From a virus: a stretch of 37,962 bases of DNA. Location of the stretch: the IMG/VR virus record IMGVR_UViG_3300043419_000594, positions 1 to 37,962 of that record, one strand, 5' to 3'. The position numbers were made by a program, and so were the translations under genes. The notes under the pieces were generated by a model that did not search any database, was not told the origin of the DNA, and was given only the letters and a program-made list of their open reading frames with translations. Below, in pieces: positions 18,043 through 26,208 of this stretch (positions are counted from its first letter, which is position 1; every line of letters begins with the position of its first letter).

Positions 18043-18066
18043 AGTTAATCTCCTCTTATTCTTTTA

Positions 18067-19917
18067 TTAGGCTGAAAGGTCTCCGAAGACCAACCATCCA
18101 CCTGAAATTTTCATTGCTGTTACAACTGAGTAAGTTGTTCTGAACTTAAGTCCTGGTGTTCCAACAACGTTATTTGTTGAAGCAAATGAAGCACCTGTAC
18201 CAGAAGCCTGATAGAAGTCAATTGACTGTCCATTTGAATAACCACTTGCTGGAAGCGTAATTTCTACTGCTCCAGTTAGTGGAACAAACTTGTCTGCTTC
18301 TCCTGCTGCAAGTGTTGCTGATGATGAAATTGCTGTTGCAATTGTTGTAATAGATGGTACGCCAACCTTTGTTTGTGTACCGTCTGAGAATACGATTCCA
18401 GATGATGCTGTTACAGCACCTGAGAATGTTGGTGCATCTGCAACTGCAATTGTTGAGCCAGTTTTTGTAATGTTTGTACCAGCAGTTACTGCTTCAGAAG
18501 CATTAAACTGTGAGTAGTTAACATCTGTAGTTCCGATTGTAATGGCTCCTGTTGTGCTTAGGATAAATCCCTTAGCGGCATTAGTTGAACCTGATGTTAC
18601 AAAGCAGAAATCTCCAGTTGCAAGTTCTCCAGATGGGTTATTATCTGCATCTGCTGCACGAGTTATAACCCACTTTGCTGATGCTCCACCTACGTTAGTA
18701 ACTGTATAGATACCATTTTGTGCTGCAGTTGTTTGTGCACGAAGAAGAATTCTAGATCCAGCAGAAACTGATGCTCCGTCAATTGTTCCTATTGCACCAT
18801 TTGCAGATGCTGTAAGTGTTGCACCTAAACCATTTGTACCATTTTCATAAACTCCAGCAAGGTTGCCTGTTGTTGCTGCAACTACTGGCTGGTGGAAGTT
18901 AATTCCTGCTGCAAGACCATCAACATACTGCTTTGTTGCTGCATGAAGGTCTGATGTTGGTGCACCTGAAAGTGTAAGTGCTCCTGTCATTGTTCCGCCA
19001 GACTTAAGAAGTAGGTCTGCTGTATCTGCAATACCGTGAACAGATGTTGTATCTGATTGATGTGTTGAAACAGCACTATCTGCATATGTCTTGGTTGCAA
19101 CTGTACTATCAATATCAAACTGCTCTGTTAATGAGTTCCAGTCAATCCCTGTTCCTGCAAGTGCTGACTGGTCTACAGTAACACCATTAATAGCGTTTGT
19201 TAGATCTGTTTGTGTCACGAGAACTGATGTATCGGCGATGCCGTGAACATTAGTCTCATCAAGATTATGAGCAGAGACCTTATCGTCCGCTGCCTGTCCT
19301 GCTTCTGTAATTGCCTCTGTTTTTGCTGTAGCAATTGCATATTCCTGTGCTGAAGAAACTGGCTTGGCTGCATCTGATGTATCATCAACATTTCCAAGAC
19401 CGACAGAGGCCTTTGTAAGTGCTGCAACTGCAGATGAAACTCTATCTTCTGCTGCTGTGTTTGCTTGTGCAACTGCTTCTGACTTTGCTGTAGCAACATT
19501 TGCTGTAGTTGCAAGAAGTGAAGTATCTGCAATTCCATGGATATTTGTTGTGTCTAGTTTATGTTCTAGAAGAGCATCATTAAAGAAGTTGCTTGCTGCA
19601 GTAAGTTGTGTTTCACCATTAAGTACTACGTTATCAACTCTTTCATTTGTTGCCAATGCTGTTAGGAAGTCTGGGTTATCTCCTAGGGCTGCTGCTAATT
19701 CATTTAGCGTGTCCAACATTTCTGGAGCGCCATCTACTAGGGCTGCAAGTTCTGCTGCGTTAGCAAAATACTGTAGAGCAGACCATGCTGATGTTCCATT
19801 ACCCATCTTAAATTTATTTGTGTCGGTTTCAAAACCGATTTCACCTGCTGCTAAAACTGGATTTGCAGCCGTCCATTGGGCTGCAGTACCTCTGCGCTGT
19901 TGCATTCTTGTTGCCAT
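18067..19917 (-). CDS. Tail fibre with Mtd-N-like head domain
   Basis: This encodes 616 residues with AAGGAG before the ATG. The first 50 residues (MATRMQQRRGTAAQWTAAN, then GEIGFETDTNKFKMGNG) match the N-terminal domain of the major tropism determinant family, which attaches fibres to the tail. Next come three copies of a HxLDTTxxHGIADTS module (residues about 120, 215 and 290), then ATKQYVDGLAAGINFHQPV and a QTTAAQNGIYTV domain near residue 400, common in tail fibres. The C-terminal 100 residues should carry the receptor-binding or trimerisation part. No variable-repeat or reverse transcriptase gene is nearby. Confidence 0.8.
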   Translation of the reverse strand: MATRMQQRRGTAAQWTAANPVLAAGEIGFETDTNKFKMGNGTSAWSALQYFANAAELAALVDGAPEMLDTLNELAAALGDNPDFLTALATNERVDNVVLNGETQLTAASNFFNDALLEHKLDTTNIHGIADTSLLATTANVATAKSEAVAQANTAAEDRVSSAVAALTKASVGLGNVDDTSDAAKPVSSAQEYAIATAKTEAITEAGQAADDKVSAHNLDETNVHGIADTSVLVTQTDLTNAINGVTVDQSALAGTGIDWNSLTEQFDIDSTVATKTYADSAVSTHQSDTTSVHGIADTADLLLKSGGTMTGALTLSGAPTSDLHAATKQYVDGLAAGINFHQPVVAATTGNLAGVYENGTNGLGATLTASANGAIGTIDGASVSAGSRILLRAQTTAAQNGIYTVTNVGGASAKWVITRAADADNNPSGELATGDFCFVTSGSTNAAKGFILSTTGAITIGTTDVNYSQFNASEAVTAGTNITKTGSTIAVADAPTFSGAVTASSGIVFSDGTQTKVGVPSITTIATAISSSATLAAGEADKFVPLTGAVEITLPASGYSNGQSIDFYQASGTGASFASTNNVVGTPGLKFRTTYSVVTAMKISGGWLVFGDLSA

Positions 19918-19958
19918 ATTTTATTTCTCCTTATGGGGGCTGCCCAATTACTTATCTT

Positions 19959-19967
19959 ATTATAACA
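19959..19967 (-). promoter_or_regulatory. Extended -10 promoter of fibre gene
   Basis: TGT-TATAAT on the minus strand, about 42 bp before the ATG at 19917. The leader contains AAGGAG, so this transcript is conventional, not leaderless. Confidence 0.55.
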
Positions 19968-19973
19968 TCAATT

Positions 19974-20423
19974 TTAGTTGAAGTTATCTACTACACTACC
20001 GCCGTCAAATACAACTGTCCACTCTGTTGTAGAGGGTCCACCTGCATCCAAACCTGCACCCAATGGGCTGTTGAATGATCCACCTTCGTAGAACTGAGAT
20101 ACTATGAAACCAGTTCCATCAATTGCGGTATCGTGAATGTGCTGAGGAAGATTATTTGTATCATCAATAGTTGCCTGGGTATACCATGCTCCATTGTAAT
20201 AAAAATTAATCCTGTTGGTTGCAGTGTCTAACCACTGTGTACCATTAGTTGGTGAAGAAGGAGCAGTGCTGCCAACTGCCATTGATCTTGAATCAACATA
20301 CTCCTTGGTTGCTGCATGAGCATTTTCAGTAGGTGTTCCTACCTCAACTGCCCCGCCAAAAGAACCACCGTTTGCGACGATTAGCCCATTTTTGACCTTA
20401 AAGTCTTTTTCGACTGTTGCCAT
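19974..20423 (-). CDS. Short tail fibre / fibre-associated protein
   Basis: This encodes 149 residues with GAAGGAG before the ATG. The start MATVEKDFKVKNGLIV is a close match to the start of the next fibre upstream (MATVNKDFKIKSGLIV), so both share an attachment or trimer-nucleating module. NAHAATKEYVDSRS and TAPSSPTNGTQWLDT, with NRINFYYNGAWY, are common in phage fibre tips. It is shorter than a full fibre and may be a separate adaptor. Confidence 0.7.
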   Translation of the reverse strand: MATVEKDFKVKNGLIVANGGSFGGAVEVGTPTENAHAATKEYVDSRSMAVGSTAPSSPTNGTQWLDTATNRINFYYNGAWYTQATIDDTNNLPQHIHDTAIDGTGFIVSQFYEGGSFNSPLGAGLDAGGPSTTEWTVVFDGGSVVDNFN

Positions 20424-20463
20424 TTACTACTCCTTCTTCCAACTATTTTTATTTTTTTAAAAC

Positions 20464-21963
20464 TTAGTCATTGTATGAAAGCAATGTTGCTGCTACAAGA
20501 ACTTCTGAGTTGTTTTGTGCTGTAGTAACATTTAAGTCGTACTGTGATGTTACTGCATTCCATTCAACTGTTACTGTTGCTAGAGGATCTAGAGATGTAT
20601 AGATTGTTCCATACTCAACTACTGCAATATTATTATTTGAATCTGTTGTTGCAAGAACCTCTGTTGCATGAGAGTTTGGTCCACTTATAACACGAACAAG
20701 ATACTTTACGCTACCCTTATTTGTGCCAAATGAGTGAACTGTTGCCTTTGAAGCAGTGGCTACGCCTGTCCAAGTTGCTTCTTCACGGCGAACCCATGTG
20801 ATGTCAACTGACTGTGGCTGAATGTTTGAACCTTCAATTGCATTATATACACGAGAATTTTGGAAGTAGAGATTATTTACTCCCTCTGTAAGATCATCAG
20901 TTGTAGAACCTGCTACACCATTTTCTGCTACGAAGTCATATGCTCCAGTATTAGGGTTAAGTGTAACAGAGATATTTGTCTGTGTTCCAAGTGTAAGCGG
21001 ATCAATGATTGCATTTTCTACACGAGCATTTGTAAAGTAAAGATTATTTACTCCCTCTGAAATATCATCTGTATCAAGTGCATCTGCATAATCCTTTGCA
21101 TTTTGCTCTGCTGTTGCTGCTGCGCCTGCTGCATCATATGCTGCTGAAGTTGCATCAAGTGCTCTTTGGTTTGTGAAGTAAAGAGGTCCTGCAGGTGCTT
21201 CTGCTACATCTTCTGTATCAAGCCCAGTTACAGAAATTGTATCATTTGAGATATCAATGTTTGAACCTGGTGTTAATGTATTTTGCTTTCCTGCTGCAAT
21301 ATTCTGAAGATCTCCGATAATGTCTGGATTATCTTGAAGTGCTGCTGCCAACTCATTGAGTGTGTCAAGTGTTGCTGGTGCAGAGTCTACAAGGTTAGCA
21401 ATTGCTTCAGTAGCAAATGTTTCTGCTGCTGATTGTGCAAGACCAATTTCTGTGCTTGTCTTATATGCTGACCAAACCTTATCTGTAGCATTTGAAGCAT
21501 CATTAATCTTATTGTCTGTATATGTATTAGCATTTGACTCTGCAGCGTTTGCCTTAGTTGTAGCATCTGCTGATGCTGTAGCCTCTGCTGCTGCTTGGGC
21601 TGCATTTGCTTTAGTTGTAGCGTCTGCTGATGCTGTAGCCTCTGCTGCAGCCTGTGCAGCGTTAGCCTTAGAAGTAGCATCTGCTGAAGCAGTTGCTTCT
21701 GCTGCAGCCTGTGCTGCTGCTGCATCTCCTGCTGCGTCGTAGTAGCCATCTACTACTGTACGATCAAGTGAAAGTTCTCCACCTTGTGAAACATCAAATT
21801 CATTTGAAACTGATTTTACAAGTGTTTCTCCACCAATGAGATTGAGAATATACTGATCACCTGATGTAGATTCTGTAAGAATGTTATGACCGTTAACTGT
21901 TGCTGTTGTACCTTCAACGATAAGCCCACTCTTGATTTTAAAGTCTTTATTTACTGTTGCCAT
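20464..21963 (-). CDS. Tail fibre with alanine-rich coiled-coil repeats
   Basis: This encodes 499 residues with AAGGAGATAT before the ATG. After the shared MATVNKDFKIKSGLIV module, residues about 75-140 hold three copies of an 18-residue Ala/Ser/Thr repeat (core AAEATASADATTKANAAQ) predicted to form a shaft. LVDSAPATLDTLNELAAAL, ISNDTISVTGL and two NNLYFTNARVENAI-type segments follow, typical of fibre shafts. The last 120 residues form a beta domain resembling the C-terminus of the small protein at 21981-22427. It probably forms a homotrimer. Confidence 0.75.
   Translation of the reverse strand: MATVNKDFKIKSGLIVEGTTATVNGHNILTESTSGDQYILNLIGGETLVKSVSNEFDVSQGGELSLDRTVVDGYYDAAGDAAAAQAAAEATASADATSKANAAQAAAEATASADATTKANAAQAAAEATASADATTKANAAESNANTYTDNKINDASNATDKVWSAYKTSTEIGLAQSAAETFATEAIANLVDSAPATLDTLNELAAALQDNPDIIGDLQNIAAGKQNTLTPGSNIDISNDTISVTGLDTEDVAEAPAGPLYFTNQRALDATSAAYDAAGAAATAEQNAKDYADALDTDDISEGVNNLYFTNARVENAIIDPLTLGTQTNISVTLNPNTGAYDFVAENGVAGSTTDDLTEGVNNLYFQNSRVYNAIEGSNIQPQSVDITWVRREEATWTGVATASKATVHSFGTNKGSVKYLVRVISGPNSHATEVLATTDSNNNIAVVEYGTIYTSLDPLATVTVEWNAVTSQYDLNVTTAQNNSEVLVAATLLSYND
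21543..21725 (-). repeat. Three 54-bp tandem repeats in fibre shaft
   Basis: About three consecutive 54-base units encode the 18-residue Ala-rich shaft repeat. Units are nearly identical in DNA as well as protein, which suggests recent duplication. Confidence 0.8.
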
Positions 21964-21980
21964 TTTTATATCTCCTTAGT

Positions 21981-22427
21981 TTATGCCTTAAGTCCCATAC
22001 GTGCAAAACGTACAGTGACTGGCTTGATCGCAGAATCTGGAGTGACTGTTAAAGCCACGGTATTTCCAGTGCGAGAGACATTAATGGTGCCAATATTCCC
22101 ATCATTGTCGATTGTTCCGTATTCGCTGACTGATACATCTGTACCGTCAACGAGAATTGTCATTTCAGTTGCGTAGAACTTATTGTCCCCTGCTGTGGTC
22201 TTTGATATTGAAATAATATACTTAACCATACGCCAAACTGTTGCATCAAAGTTATCAATAACAGTTACGTTCTCAATACCTGTGATTGTATTCTCATTGT
22301 TACCCGCTGAACCCAAGTCTGTTGACTGGGATGAAAGTGTATCGATGAGGTCTTCGTAGTTTTCTTGAGTAGGTCTATCTCCTGTTTGGAATAGGCTCTT
22401 AACTCCTGGGATTGATATCTTTGCCAT
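21981..22427 (-). CDS. Virion-associated protein, beta-rich
   Basis: This encodes 148 residues with no ribosome site; the ATG at 22427 lies 6 bp after TGT-TATAAT. A short N-terminal helix region (ENYEDLIDTLSSQS) is followed by a beta domain (VKYIISISKTTAGDNKFYAT, VSVSEYGTIDNDGNIGT, TVALTVTPDSAIKPVTVRFAR). The same strand order, including an EYGTI segment, ends the next fibre gene, so the two share a domain. It is likely a small appendage component. Confidence 0.6.
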   Translation of the reverse strand: MAKISIPGVKSLFQTGDRPTQENYEDLIDTLSSQSTDLGSAGNNENTITGIENVTVIDNFDATVWRMVKYIISISKTTAGDNKFYATEMTILVDGTDVSVSEYGTIDNDGNIGTINVSRTGNTVALTVTPDSAIKPVTVRFARMGLKA

Positions 22428-22433
22428 GTCGTA

Positions 22434-22442
22434 ATTATAACA
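22434..22442 (-). promoter_or_regulatory. Extended -10 promoter, leaderless spacing
   Basis: TGT-TATAAT on the minus strand, 6 bp before the ATG at 22427; no ribosome site. The geometry places transcription start at or next to the A of the ATG. Confidence 0.65.
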
Positions 22443-22460
22443 CCCCTTTTAATTATATTA

Positions 22461-22685
22461 TTAAAGAATATAGTTGCTGTAGCCAATTACCTGAAGTGGA
22501 ATTGCTGGGGTATTACCCAAACCAATAGCCTGTATTTGAATTGCTGTAAACTTAACTCTAAAAGGCAAAACTTCAGTAATTATGGTTTTCCTTGTAAAAT
22601 CCTCTATTTGAACTTCAGGATAGTCTATTGGAAATATGCTCTCAGTCTTACCCTTTATTGTATCTAGTAATACTGCTGTTGCCAT
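22461..22685 (-). CDS. Small hypothetical virion protein
   Basis: This encodes 74 residues. The ATG lies in a TAATG overlap with the BppU-like gene upstream, so the pair is co-translated. The beta-rich sequence has FTRKTIITEVLPFRVKF in the middle and ends GYSNYIL. No family was recognised; a small partner of the upstream appendage protein is likely. Confidence 0.5.
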   Translation of the reverse strand: MATAVLLDTIKGKTESIFPIDYPEVQIEDFTRKTIITEVLPFRVKFTAIQIQAIGLGNTPAIPLQVIGYSNYIL

Positions 22686-23095
22686 TAATCTGTTACATCT
22701 TCAAGAATCTTCATGCTACCCTGGCAAACTGTCCATACTCTTGTTGGGTCTGATACCTGAATATCAAAGATGTCTCCTGTTTGAAGTTGCACTGATTCTT
22801 CTGATGTTAGCCAAACTGTAAATTCTCCAACAAGATCGTCTTCATCTGCTACTGGAGTTAGAGTCAATACAAGTGTTGCATCATCTGTAATAATTCCTGG
22901 GGTAGTGTTTGGTCTTTTAACCTTCATAGAAATATCCCACTCTGAACCCTCACCTTTAAGAACTAAAGGCTGCTTTGCATCATCTGTTACATAAACTTTA
23001 AATCCTGAAGTATCTCCACGGACCACAGTCCAAATAACTATAGGAGGTTTATTTCCTATATCGTATGATGTTTGAGATCCTCTTAGATTTGCCAT
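22685..23095 (-). CDS. BppU-like N-terminal domain protein (paralog 1)
   Basis: This encodes 136 residues. The ATG at 23095 has no ribosome site and lies 6 bp after TGA-TATAAT. The chain matches the first Ig-like domain of phage baseplate upper proteins: IVIWTVVRGDTSGFKVYVTD, WDISMKVKRP, FTVWLTSEESVQL, FDIQVSD and a final GSMKILEDVTD. Two relatives occur in the window (28894-29334 and 31020-31400), which share RGDTS or KGDTF and a final DVTG or DQVTG. The fold usually links a fibre to the baseplate. Confidence 0.6.
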   Translation of the reverse strand: MANLRGSQTSYDIGNKPPIVIWTVVRGDTSGFKVYVTDDAKQPLVLKGEGSEWDISMKVKRPNTTPGIITDDATLVLTLTPVADEDDLVGEFTVWLTSEESVQLQTGDIFDIQVSDPTRVWTVCQGSMKILEDVTD

Positions 23096-23101
23096 AGTTT
23101 T

Positions 23102-23110
23102 ATTATATCA
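23102..23110 (-). promoter_or_regulatory. Extended -10 promoter, leaderless spacing
   Basis: TGA-TATAAT on the minus strand, 6 bp before the ATG at 23095. The TGA of the element is also the stop codon of the upstream gene (23108-23110), so coding sequence and promoter are interleaved. Confidence 0.7.
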
Positions 23111-23683
23111 CGACAAACCGTCTTTGAGGGCTCCCCAAGTACCGTTTCCCTTTGTCTGAACAATTATCATTCCACCATTTTGCTTTGTCGCCTGAATTCC
23201 AACAACACCAACATATCTTGCTGGTCCAGATGAAGGCCTAGTTCCTGTAAGCGCTCCTGATGCACTTACATAAATTTTTGTTCCTGCTGGACCAAGCGAA
23301 GTTGTGTTAAGTTGTATTATTCCAGAAACTACAACAACCCCATCACCAACACTACCTGCTCCAGCAGGCAACATGTCTGATTGCATTAACCCAAGAATAG
23401 GGACATCTGGATTATGGGTAGAACTAGATGGGTCATATTTTTCTACAGTTGCCTTTAGTTGTCCTCCATTAGACACACTTCCTGAAATAAATACTGGAGT
23501 ACCAGCCAAAATTATTAATGAAGAACTTGCATTTCTTACTGGAGATGCAACGCTTGTCATTCCTAGTGGTGGCAAAATATCATTTAAAGCATCAACTAAA
23601 GTCTTAAAATCTCCATGAACATTTACGGGATCAGAAGCAATAGGGTACTTCATGCTAGGATAGTTAGATGACTGATTAGGCAT
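23108..23683 (-). CDS. Virion structural protein
   Basis: This encodes 191 residues from MPNQSSNYPS; the ATG at 23683 is chosen because TGG-TATAAT lies exactly 7 bp upstream, which removes a longer in-frame extension to 23752. The body is beta-rich with Gly, Ser and Val runs (VFISGSVSNGGQLKATVEKY, DGVVVVSGIIQLNTTSLGP, KIYVSASGALTGTRP), as in fibre tips or decoration proteins. It is divergent from the muramidase gene. The exact role is unknown. Confidence 0.65.
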   Translation of the reverse strand: MPNQSSNYPSMKYPIASDPVNVHGDFKTLVDALNDILPPLGMTSVASPVRNASSSLIILAGTPVFISGSVSNGGQLKATVEKYDPSSSTHNPDVPILGLMQSDMLPAGAGSVGDGVVVVSGIIQLNTTSLGPAGTKIYVSASGALTGTRPSSGPARYVGVVGIQATKQNGGMIIVQTKGNGTWGALKDGLS

Positions 23684-23690
23684 AATGTTT

Positions 23691-23699
23691 ATTATACCA
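23691..23699 (-). promoter_or_regulatory. Extended -10 promoter, leaderless spacing
   Basis: TGG-TATAAT on the minus strand, 7 bp before the ATG at 23683, with no ribosome site. It stands back to back with the plus-strand promoter at 23710-23739. Confidence 0.7.
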
Positions 23700-23709
23700 C
23701 CCTCTAAAG

Positions 23710-23739
23710 TTGACTTTTGATAAAATTTTGTGTTATACT
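23710..23739 (+). promoter_or_regulatory. Promoter of muramidase gene
   Basis: TTGACT at 23710-23715, an 18-bp spacer and an extended TGT-TATACT at 23731-23739. It is the only clear plus-strand promoter in the structural arm. A small ACACC/GGTGT hairpin lies in the 5-prime leader near 23750. Confidence 0.75.
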
Positions 23740-23787
23740 TGTTAGTAGACACCTACCAGGGTGTTATTGTTTTCTAAGGAGGAAACT

Positions 23788-24342
23788 ATGATTAAATTTA
23801 TCGAAAGAAACAAAGAGATCATTAGCACACTCAGTATTGTCGCAGTATTTGCTGTATTTTCTAACAGTGCTAATGCTGCAACGATTAGTAGTATAACTAA
23901 GCCCGAACAGGCTCAGACATCGGAAACTGCCTCGAAAGAGGTTTTTTTGGTTTCTAAGGAAGAAAAATTAAAGAGTTTTGAAAATAAAGGAACTCTTACC
24001 GATTTAGAACTTAAGGAACTTCTATACCTAGTTGGGTTTAGAGGCTCAAACCTTATTGAGGCTTGGGCGGTAGCAAAAAAGGAAACTAATGGGCAACCTA
24101 TTAGGTTTAACCCTAATGCCAAAACTGGGGATAATTCTTGGGGCTTATTTCAAATTAATATGATTGGTATGCTTGGTCCAGATCGTCGTGACAAATTTGA
24201 ACTTGTTACAAACTCTGACCTATTAAACCCTGTAATCAATGCACAGATTGCATTCTACATGTCCGATGGCGGTCAAGATTGGTCTTCATGGCACGGACTA
24301 ACTCCACGTACTAGATACTGGATGACACAATTTCCTAAGTAA
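23788..24342 (+). CDS. Secreted lytic transglycosylase/lysozyme-like endolysin
   Basis: This encodes 184 residues from the ATG at 23788, which has AAGGAGG 6 bp upstream. Residues 1-30 are a classical signal peptide: KFIERNK, a hydrophobic core (IISTLSIVAVFAVF), and an ANA cleavage site followed by AT. The mature part has AVAKKETNGQ with a likely catalytic Glu, then AKTGDNSWGLFQIN, and late WSSWHGLTPRTRYW, as in soluble transglycosylase domains. It should cut peptidoglycan outside the membrane via the Sec route. It is on the opposite strand to its neighbours and has its own promoter and terminator. Confidence 0.8.
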   Translation: MIKFIERNKEIISTLSIVAVFAVFSNSANAATISSITKPEQAQTSETASKEVFLVSKEEKLKSFENKGTLTDLELKELLYLVGFRGSNLIEAWAVAKKETNGQPIRFNPNAKTGDNSWGLFQINMIGMLGPDRRDKFELVTNSDLLNPVINAQIAFYMSDGGQDWSSWHGLTPRTRYWMTQFPK

Positions 24343-24354
24343 TAGTAAAACTAA

Positions 24355-24389
24355 AGGCACCTATTGGGAAACCCTAGTAGGTGCTTTTT
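24355..24389 (+). terminator. Intrinsic terminator after muramidase gene
   Basis: Stem GCACCTA/TAGGTGC with an inner GGG-AAA-CCC hairpin, followed by TTTTT on the plus strand. It starts 13 bp after the stop codon. The minus strand also carries a weaker T-rich tail, so it may act both ways between the convergent genes. Confidence 0.8.
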
Positions 24390-24963
24390 AGTTTCTTAAA
24401 ATTAAATTGATTGCTGCTCTTGGAGCCTTGATTGTTTCTACCTCATGGGCTAGATTTTTAGGAACAAAGATAAAATCACCCTCTACTACATGATATTCAT
24501 TTTCTAGGTTTTCTCCTGTGCGCCAAATCATCTCACCCTTAACTACCCACTGAAATTGATCAACATAGTCTCTATGCTTGCTTCCGACAACACCTCTATT
24601 TTTCATGAGAGAGACTAGGGCAAAGTTACCTTGATAGATATCTGATGAATATTCAGACAACCCCCACTCTGTTACTGGTGCCAACTCTGGAATTATTGAC
24701 ATGTATAAATCTTTCGGATCAAAGAGTTGAAACGCCATCCTTGACCAAAACCTACACTTTAGTCTCATATCAGAAGACTCGCCCTCAACAAAATCATTTA
24801 AAAGGTATGACCTATCTGGAAACTTCTCTAAGTCTTCATCGACATACTGAGAAACTACTGACATTATTGTATCTAGTGATGGAAGGTCTGTAAAGACGTC
24901 TTTAAAAATATGTATTCTGTTTTCATCTATAGCCTGCTGAACTATTGACATATCTATCTTCAT
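24388..24963 (-). CDS. Cupin-fold protein
   Basis: This encodes 191 residues from the ATG in an ATGA overlap with the upstream hydroxylase gene. The C-terminal half is a cupin/JmjC-type barrel: KHRDYVDQFQWVVKGEMIW with H130 and D132, EYHVVEGDFIFVPKNLAHEV with H173, then PRAAINLILR. The HxD...H arrangement could bind Fe(II). Coupling to a prolyl-hydroxylase-like gene suggests related chemistry or a shared substrate. The N-terminal 100 residues are helical and not recognised. Confidence 0.65.
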   Translation of the reverse strand: MKIDMSIVQQAIDENRIHIFKDVFTDLPSLDTIMSVVSQYVDEDLEKFPDRSYLLNDFVEGESSDMRLKCRFWSRMAFQLFDPKDLYMSIIPELAPVTEWGLSEYSSDIYQGNFALVSLMKNRGVVGSKHRDYVDQFQWVVKGEMIWRTGENLENEYHVVEGDFIFVPKNLAHEVETIKAPRAAINLILRN

Positions 24964-25556
24964 CTTAACCAACTCACAACCGCATACCTTGTTCCTTCTA
25001 CAACTGGCAGTACTGAATGATTATATACATAATTTGATGGGAACAAAAGTAGTTCATTTGCTTTTGGTTTATATGTTATTCCGAACCTTGGAAAACATAT
25101 TTCTCCACCAGTATAATCATCGTTAATATAGTATACCAAAGATATTCTTCTATGGTAATCTTTATGGTCATCAACATGGTTTATAAACTTTTGACCCTTG
25201 CCATATTTTAAAATGCTATATCCATCATGCCATACCGTATCTAGACTATACTCTGCTTTATAATCAAACTCTATTGGGCTAAATGCTGAAAGAAATATAT
25301 TTGATAAACTTGATGAAAATGCATCAGATAGGTCTGAATAGTTTTCAATAATATTCTCATTATATGGTATATGGATAGTCATTGTATCTCTGTAATCTGT
25401 GTCTATTTTTACCGTATCTCCTCTTTTAATCGATGATGGAGACCAGTCTATCCGTGCACTGACCATGCCCTCTTCAATATCAGAACTAAGAGTAGAATAA
25501 CTTTCAATTACATCTGAGTAAACAAATATTCCTGGTGCCAATTCTTTTTTATTCAT
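24960..25556 (-). CDS. Prolyl-4-hydroxylase-like 2OG-Fe(II) oxygenase
   Basis: This encodes 198 residues from the ATG at 25556 in a TAATG overlap with the upstream Zn-ribbon gene (AGGA precedes it). The catalytic core is complete: NHVDDH supplies H127 and D129, RRISLVYYINDDYTGGEICF follows, then PKANELLLFPSN, H180 in YNHSVLPV and R190 in GTRYAVVSW, ten residues later as needed for 2-oxoglutarate binding. This matches small bacterial and viral prolyl hydroxylases. The (TPAV)n fibre and collagen-like proteins upstream are likely substrates, though another target is possible. Confidence 0.85.
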   Translation of the reverse strand: MNKKELAPGIFVYSDVIESYSTLSSDIEEGMVSARIDWSPSSIKRGDTVKIDTDYRDTMTIHIPYNENIIENYSDLSDAFSSSLSNIFLSAFSPIEFDYKAEYSLDTVWHDGYSILKYGKGQKFINHVDDHKDYHRRISLVYYINDDYTGGEICFPRFGITYKPKANELLLFPSNYVYNHSVLPVVEGTRYAVVSWLR

Positions 25557-25795
25557 TACCATTTTCCTAACGGACATGTTGCCAACTCTAGTTTAGTTTT
25601 TGCAAACATAAAACATCCACACTTCTTACATTGTTTTGTTAACTTTATTAGTTCTGGACAAGCCAAGCATGTTTGATATCTTGCCTCAGCCAATTCTGAG
25701 TCTACCTTTTGTGTTTTTGGATTTGCCAAATCCCATGGTCTTGTTTCTCCAAGATTTTGCTTATACTTTTCCCAAGCACTAAGGTTTTCTGACAT
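25556..25795 (-). CDS. Zn-ribbon protein upstream of hydroxylase
   Basis: This encodes 79 residues, with AAAGGA upstream. The C-terminal half has YQTCLACPELIKLTKQ, then CKKCGC and a final Cys (ATCPLGKW), a zinc-ribbon pattern (CxxC...CxxCxC...C). The fold recalls DUF6171-type proteins seen near 2OG oxygenases in T4-like cyanophages; this comparison is from memory. Translational coupling to the hydroxylase points to a common function, possibly substrate recruitment. Confidence 0.65.
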   Translation of the reverse strand: MSENLSAWEKYKQNLGETRPWDLANPKTQKVDSELAEARYQTCLACPELIKLTKQCKKCGCFMFAKTKLELATCPLGKW

Positions 25796-25800
25796 TAAAA

Positions 25801-26172
25801 CTATTCCTTTATTAGAACTTGTGGATTACTAGAAAGAGCCGCAATTGTCATAGCATTTTCTTCTGAGTCTACTACTCCATAAAAGAATTTATATTTTTGA
25901 TCAACTAAAAATGCAAATTTTTTATCTTGGACTTTAGACTCTTGAATGTCTATTACGTCTCTATTTTCAGCATCAATAAAGTCTGATCCGTCCCACTCTG
26001 AATCTAGATATGGAATATAGGTTAGGTGAGTCATGTCGACTACAGATGGGTCAGAACTTAAAACATTAAACAATTCCAACTCTTGCTCATTAACAACATT
26101 TCCATCATTATCTGTTTCTATATAAAGAAAATCTAATAAATCTTTATCTATTTTTAATACAAATTGTGCCAT
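25801..26172 (-). CDS. Hypothetical protein
   Basis: This encodes 123 residues with AAGGAG before the ATG and an extended -10 promoter upstream. The chain is acidic (Asp and Glu rich) with strands such as MAQFVLKIDKDLLDFLYI and KKFAFLVDQKYKFFYGVV. No signature was recognised. It is the first gene of the unit with the Zn-ribbon, hydroxylase and cupin genes, so it may belong to the same system. Confidence 0.55.
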   Translation of the reverse strand: MAQFVLKIDKDLLDFLYIETDNDGNVVNEQELELFNVLSSDPSVVDMTHLTYIPYLDSEWDGSDFIDAENRDVIDIQESKVQDKKFAFLVDQKYKFFYGVVDSEENAMTIAALSSNPQVLIKE

Positions 26173-26189
26173 TTTTTCTCCTTTAAATT

Positions 26190-26198
26190 AGTATATCA
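26190..26198 (-). promoter_or_regulatory. Extended -10 promoter of hydroxylase gene unit
   Basis: TGA-TATACT on the minus strand, 17 bp before the ATG at 26172, with AAGGAG in the leader. Confidence 0.55.
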
Positions 26199-26208
26199 TA
26201 AAATATTT

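Noticed and set aside
18067-19917. Diversity-generating retroelement target
   Set aside because: Only the Mtd-N-like attachment domain is present; no variable/template repeat or reverse transcriptase was seen in this window.
23684-23752. N-terminal extension of the virion protein frame
   Set aside because: It runs through the extended -10 promoter and into the divergent promoter of the muramidase gene.
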